Source: an uncultured Francisellaceae bacterium
GTDB taxonomy: Bacteria > Pseudomonadota > Gammaproteobacteria > UBA6186 > Azoamicaceae
Direction of reading: 5' to 3'
Assembly: GCA_945956915.1 (NCBI GenBank)
Contig: CAMFJH010000021.1
Span: 1 to 35,184, forward strand
DNA: 35,184 nt
The notes beneath the pieces were generated by a model. That model did no database searches, was not told the DNA's origin, and worked only from the letters and a program-made list of their open reading frames with translations. The position numbers were made by a program, and so were the translations under genes. Of this stretch, positions 35,051-35,184 are shown in pieces. Every line of letters starts with the position of its first letter. Positions within the stretch are counted from its first letter, which is position 1.

Positions 35051-35184
35051 GTCAATGATTTAATTTGCGTTTTGCTGACCAACTAACTTCTTGGTGTTCT
35101 AAAGGCTGGGATCCGAAAATATAAAAAGATAGCTAGTCGCTGGCGCTTAATTCAAGGACTTCCTAGTACTAATTCAGGAGGCAT
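35051..35184. other. Terminal 134 bases, no gene seen
   Basis: No open frame, tRNA or clear promoter can be supported in the last 134 bases. A leader for the PAP2-like gene should lie here, read on the minus strand. Confidence 0.5.

Overview
The window reads as chromosomal DNA of an AT-rich, host-associated gammaproteobacterium. The ribosomal proteins, RNA polymerase subunits, a Mip/FKBP-type isomerase and the general gene style look closest to the Legionellales (Legionella/Coxiella relatives). This placement is inferred from remembered protein similarity, not from a search. A eukaryotic-type Ulp1-like cysteine protease and long coiled-coil proteins fit an intracellular lifestyle.

Region 1 (1-11932) is a conserved information-processing block: the 3' end of tuf, tRNA-Trp, secE, nusG, rplK, rplA, rplJ, rplL, rpoB and rpoC, all on the plus strand and closed by a clear terminator. 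Regulatory structure lies between the genes: a tandem GTCGAC repeat and a hairpin before rplK, an L10-type leader with a 10-codon ORF overlapping the rplJ start, and a hairpin between rplL and rpoB. The usual followers of rpoC (rpsL, rpsG, fusA) are absent.

Region 2 (11962-19204) is accessory and envelope-related. It holds a divergent dicarboxylate/amino-acid symporter, a repeat-rich island with one unknown 126-residue ORF bounded by inverted 91-bp repeats, a DegS/AlgW-like periplasmic protease, a CsbD-like stress protein, a secreted FecR/tryptophan-glycine-rich protein with an alanine-rich coiled-coil tail, two tiny membrane proteins and an NAD(P)H-dependent FMN reductase.

Region 3 (19231-29262, minus strand) is the most unusual. 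A SNF2 helicase with a SWIM zinc finger is followed by a 751-residue protein with an intact CE-clan (Ulp1-like) protease domain, then by a 1350-residue coiled-coil protein. The last two share a roughly 150-residue module that I do not recognise, so they appear to be paralogues of which only one carries the protease. They are good candidates for secreted host-directed effectors.

Region 4 (29374-35184) holds a glutaryl-CoA dehydrogenase, dapA, tRNA-Ser(CGA), a third repeat copy, a probable 5'-truncated gene remnant, and on the minus strand a PAP2-like protein, an FKBP isomerase and a TPR-methyltransferase. The last 134 bases show no supportable gene.
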